A stretch of 8,688 nucleotides of DNA from the NCBI GenBank assembly GCA_030834045.1, contig JAURFZ010000052.1:1-8688 (forward strand), read 5' to 3'. Positions within the stretch are counted from its first letter, which is position 1. Every line of letters begins with the position of its first letter. Positions 6,057 to 8,688 of this stretch are shown in pieces. The notes below the pieces were generated by a model. That model saw only the letters and a list, made by a program, of their open reading frames with translations. It searched no databases and was not told the DNA's origin. The position numbers were made by a program, and so were the translations under genes. The DNA is from Burkholderiales bacterium (lineage in GTDB: Bacteria; Pseudomonadota; Gammaproteobacteria; Burkholderiales; Burkholderiaceae_A).

Positions 6057-7553
6057 TTATGCAAGGCCCAGGTGTTGATGAACGCGTCTTGCGCTCGCCT
6101 GGCCCGAGCGAACCGCTGCCTCTATGCAGGCAGGATAGCCATAGGTGAGGTCATCGGCCGCACGGTAAAGCCCAGCAACCCCTGTGAGCGAGGCATCGTC
6201 CAAGTCTGACGGGGCATAGCCCACTGCATCGGTGAAGGCGGCCGTGCAGGCCCAGGTGGCTCTTGGATCATCGGTGAACCGGTAGGGTAGAGCCTTTAAA
6301 TCGTCGATGCCCAGTGGCCTGAGGTAGTGCTCTGCCGAGCGCCAGAGGGAATCAGCAATCACCGATCGATCGTCCTGCGAACAAAGCCCACTTGCCACCA
6401 TCGAGACCACCTGTGAGCCATTTTCAGAGGGGGTACGGGCAAGGCCAACATGGGTTCGGTCACCGAGCCCGGGCAGGCTGCAAAGCCATTGGGTGGCGGG
6501 CCCAAGCAAGGCGGCTTGGGCTTGACTTAAATGAATGTAGAGCGTCATGACACCACGCCAGTCCAGTGACCGTGCGCGTCCAATGGCAGGGGTCTCTTGC
6601 AGGCCGCTTTGACGCCAGAGCCGATCTGCTTCGTAGGCGGGCGTTGCCAGCACCACCGCGTCAAAGGTCTGGTCTTTTAGGCCAAAGGTAAGCGCCTGGT
6701 CTTGGCTGGAAGGATGCACCTGCAGCTGCCATCCGCTCGAGCCAGGGCCGGAGCCAGAACCAGACCTAGGGTTTGCGGGGGTACTGGGCCTAAGGGCTGC
6801 GATACGACAACGAGAAACGACCTTGGTCTGTCTGGTCTCGAGCCATCGCCAAAGAGGCTCAATGGCATTCTGGCTTAGGTCTGCCCTGGGGTGCCAACAG
6901 TTGGTTGATCCTGCTGGGCCCGTAAGACTGTCCTTGATGACCCGCAGGCAGACCGAGGCACTTGCCTGCCTCCAGTCGGTGTTTAAGGCACCCTCAATAA
7001 GTGGCCGCCAGAACTGCAGACGCACCCTCTCGGGCATGGCAAGCTGGCTTAGCCAGTGAAATACCGTGCCCGTGGCCTGCCATTTCGACTGAATGGCATG
7101 ACGCAGCAGGTTGGCAAGCGACAGCCTGCTAAGAGGGCTCCAGGGCTGCGCAAGTCTTCTGTCGGTAAGAGGAGGGAAGCTCTGACCCAAGAAACGCCAG
7201 GGCCAGGCCTGCGGCGGGATGCGCAAAAGCGCATAGCCTGAATCTTGGTCGGGCGTGTAAGCGGCCCAGTGCAAGGCGGAGTCTGACCATGCCTGGTCAA
7301 GCGGAACGCCAACAGTCCGAAGAAGCTTCCAGGTCTGGCTGTAGGCCCCGATAAGAAGATGCTGGCCATTGTCGATGGGGGTTTCACCCTGCGATGTCTC
7401 CCAGCGAATGCCGCGGGCCCTTCCACCCGCATGCGGGCTTGCCTCAAAGAGCCATATTTCAGCGGGCTCGCGGGCCTGCCGGCAGGCCTCGGTTAAACCA
7501 TGTGCGCAGGCGAGACCCGCCCATCCGCCTCCAATAATGGCCACTCTTTTCAT
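6057..7553 (-). CDS. hpnE: Hydroxysqualene dehydroxylase HpnE (squalene-associated FAD-dependent desaturase)
   Basis: HpnE reduces hydroxysqualene to squalene, the last step of the HpnCDE route. The 498-aa protein begins with the FAD-binding Rossmann motif GGGWAGL (8-14) and the acidic end of the second strand at E37, followed by GGRAR (43-47). DNGQHLLIGAY (61-71) is characteristic of the HpnE branch of the amine oxidase/desaturase superfamily. The C-terminus has the second FAD-contacting segment ADDLTYGYPACIEAAVRSG (466-484). Residues 257-274 form a Gly/Ser/Pro-rich low-complexity loop that looks like an insertion between the FAD and substrate halves. The start follows hpnD by 32 bp without a strong ribosome binding site. 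It is the last gene of the minus-strand hpnC-hpnD-hpnE cassette and probably shares its transcript. The length is somewhat above the usual 420-460 aa. Confidence 0.93.
   Translation of the reverse strand: MKRVAIIGGGWAGLACAHGLTEACRQAREPAEIWLFEASPHAGGRARGIRWETSQGETPIDNGQHLLIGAYSQTWKLLRTVGVPLDQAWSDSALHWAAYTPDQDSGYALLRIPPQAWPWRFLGQSFPPLTDRRLAQPWSPLSRLSLANLLRHAIQSKWQATGTVFHWLSQLAMPERVRLQFWRPLIEGALNTDWRQASASVCLRVIKDSLTGPAGSTNCWHPRADLSQNAIEPLWRWLETRQTKVVSRCRIAALRPSTPANPRSGSGSGPGSSGWQLQVHPSSQDQALTFGLKDQTFDAVVLATPAYEADRLWRQSGLQETPAIGRARSLDWRGVMTLYIHLSQAQAALLGPATQWLCSLPGLGDRTHVGLARTPSENGSQVVSMVASGLCSQDDRSVIADSLWRSAEHYLRPLGIDDLKALPYRFTDDPRATWACTAAFTDAVGYAPSDLDDASLTGVAGLYRAADDLTYGYPACIEAAVRSGQASARRVHQHLGLA
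6732..6764 (-). repeat. Gly-Ser-Pro low-complexity segment inside hpnE
   Basis: Residues 264-274 of HpnE read SGSGSGPGSSG, encoded by imperfect short repeats visible on the plus strand as AGCCAG-like units. Such a segment usually forms a flexible surface loop and can expand or contract by slippage. No frameshift is evident. Confidence 0.6.
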
Positions 7554-7585
7554 TGCGCGAGGGACCAGGGCATTCTGCGAGGCAT

Positions 7586-8452
7586 CTAGCGGGGCATACG
7601 GCCGAGCGCAGCCAAGAGCGCAACCCAGAGCTTACGCAAGGGGCCAAGTCGTACGCGCTGATTCAACACGTCGTAGTCAAGGCTAGCAATACTGCGAAGG
7701 AGATCGCGATAGATGGCGGTCATCACAAGCCCGGGTCGCTGGGCGCGTCGTTCTTGGGTAGGCAAGGCTGCAAGCGCCCGGTCGTAGGCCTGTTCGGCGA
7801 ACTGATGAAGCTCGCCAAGCACGCGGCGTAGCTCTGGGCTGTCTTCCAGGTTGAGAATGGAACCGGTCTTAGCCCCTTGGGCTTGAAGCATGCTGGTTGG
7901 AAGGTAGATTCGCGCGCGTCGGGCATCTTCGCCGACATCACGCAGAATGTTGGTGTACTGAAAGGCAAGTCCAAGCTCGCTTGCATAAACGAGGGTCTGG
8001 TCGGAGCAGATCCCAAAAATACGCACCGAAAGCCGCCCCACCGCACCCGCAACCCGATCGCAATAAAGGTTTAGCTCATCAAGGCTTTGAAAGGCGGTGT
8101 GTGGAAGATCCATGCCAACGCCATCCAAGACAGCCTCGAAGTCGACCAGGGGAAGGGCGTAGGTTTTAATTGGGCCCTTAAGGGCAAGGCTTATGGGGTG
8201 TTGCGCGGTGGAAGGGTCTTTCGGTGTGCCAACTTCTGCAAAAAGTCGATGGATTTCCTCGCGCCACCAGGTCAGCTTGACCCGGGCCAGGGCAGGGTCT
8301 GCGATGTCATCGGCAATGTCGTCCACTTCACGGCAAAAGGCATACAAGGCCTCCATGGCATGCCTGCGAGCCGGCGGTAAAAGGCGGAACGACAAGGTGA
8401 AGCTTGAGCCCGCCTTGGCCGTAATCTGGCGACAGAAGGCTTCGGGGGTCAT
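7586..8452 (-). CDS. hpnD: Presqualene diphosphate synthase HpnD
   Basis: HpnD joins two farnesyl diphosphates into presqualene diphosphate. It is 288 aa from the ATG at 8452. The frame extends to a TTG at 8479, but the ATG is chosen because it gives the family's usual MTPE start and overlaps the hpnC stop as ATGA. The squalene/phytoene synthase fold is clear: SSFTLSFRLLPP (16-27), YAFCREVDDIADD (37-49) with the first Asp-rich motif at 44-48, the KLTWWREE stretch (59-66), and QYTNILRDVGEDARRARIYL (165-184) with the second Asp-rich motif (N168, D172, D176). All of these bind the diphosphates through magnesium. The length is normal for the family. It lies between hpnC and hpnE in the canonical order, and the product passes to HpnC. 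Confidence 0.95.
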   Translation of the reverse strand: MTPEAFCRQITAKAGSSFTLSFRLLPPARRHAMEALYAFCREVDDIADDIADPALARVKLTWWREEIHRLFAEVGTPKDPSTAQHPISLALKGPIKTYALPLVDFEAVLDGVGMDLPHTAFQSLDELNLYCDRVAGAVGRLSVRIFGICSDQTLVYASELGLAFQYTNILRDVGEDARRARIYLPTSMLQAQGAKTGSILNLEDSPELRRVLGELHQFAEQAYDRALAALPTQERRAQRPGLVMTAIYRDLLRSIASLDYDVLNQRVRLGPLRKLWVALLAALGRMPR

Positions 8453-8688
8453 CGATCGTTGGGCTGCGTAAGGCGCCAAACGTGAAAGGGCAGTCTATTC
8501 ATGAGGCTTAAAAAAAGCCAGGCGCGTGAGAGGCGAATAGATCGACGCCAGGCCGTACCAGGGTTTCGCAGCAGGCGCTTGGCAATGGTCTGGCCTCCCT
8601 CGAGAATCAGGGTAATTTCAAGCGCAAGCCGAAGTCCGTGAGGGCGAACGTTTTTGTAGAGGTGTCTGGGAAGATTCTCGCCACGGGC
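8449..8688 (-). CDS. hpnC: Hydroxysqualene synthase HpnC, C-terminal part (5' end outside window)
   Basis: The minus-strand frame enters at 8688 and runs 79 codons to a TGA at 8451-8449. HpnC converts presqualene diphosphate to hydroxysqualene. Visible are NLPRHLYKNVRP and LRLALEITLILEGGQTI (about 8640-8584), which fit the last helices of HpnC, where an LELRxIxEGGxxIL pattern is usual. The Asp-rich catalytic motifs lie upstream, off the window. The tail after the EGG motif (about 47 residues, with a hydrophobic AWLFLSLMN) differs from what I recall in HpnC. The ATGA overlap with hpnD and the hpnCDE order strongly support the name, although the fragment alone is modest evidence. Confidence 0.8.
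   Translation of the reverse strand, partial: ARGENLPRHLYKNVRPHGLRLALEITLILEGGQTIAKRLLRNPGTAWRRSIRLSRAWLFLSLMNRLPFHVWRLTQPNDR

Noticed and set aside
8453..8479. HpnD starting at a TTG at 8479.
   Set aside because: The extra nine residues are not typical of the family and would overlap hpnC by 31 nt, whereas the ATG at 8452 gives a standard ATGA overlap and the expected MTPE start.
154..8479. Frequent AAGGCC/CAGGCC-type words throughout, considered as a DNA uptake or methylation-related signal.
   Set aside because: They follow from preferred Ala GCC and Leu CTT/CTG codons in both operons. I did not count them and see no conserved longer core.

Overview
The window reads as ordinary chromosome of a moderately GC-rich proteobacterium, most likely a betaproteobacterium of or near the Burkholderiales. 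The support is gene content and order: a probable mfd start divergent from ispD/ispF, then tsaB and rimI, then alr directly followed by radA, plus an hpnCDE squalene cassette. This assignment is inference from recalled gene order, not from a database search. No IS element, phage gene, CRISPR array, tRNA or rRNA gene is visible.

Layout. Positions 1-131 (minus strand) hold the start of a divergent gene that runs off the left edge and may be mfd. Positions 154-5991 (plus strand) are one tightly packed five-gene run: ispDF, a tsaB-rimI fusion, a small unassigned gene that I propose is a divergent DNA polymerase III psi subunit (holD-like), alr and radA. The junctions are a 1-nt overlap (TAATG), a 4-nt gap, a 4-nt overlap (ATGA) and a 4-nt gap, so the run is very probably one transcript with translational coupling. 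A 65-bp convergent spacer (5992-6056) follows. Positions 6057-8688 (minus strand) carry hpnC (3' part only), hpnD and hpnE, transcribed in that order towards radA.

Function. IspDF carries out two steps of the MEP pathway, which makes isoprenoid precursors. HpnC, HpnD and HpnE convert farnesyl diphosphate to squalene through presqualene diphosphate and hydroxysqualene, usually for hopanoid synthesis. The other plus-strand genes are housekeeping: t6A tRNA modification and protein N-terminal acetylation (TsaB-RimI), D-alanine for peptidoglycan (Alr) and recombination intermediate processing (RadA).

The points most worth a second look are the small gene at 2809-3360, whose N-terminus matches the clamp-loader-binding peptide of E. 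coli HolD and which sits next to rimI as holD does in enteric bacteria, and the two domain fusions (IspD-IspF and TsaB-RimI) side by side in one operon. I see no evidence for a wholly new multi-gene system.
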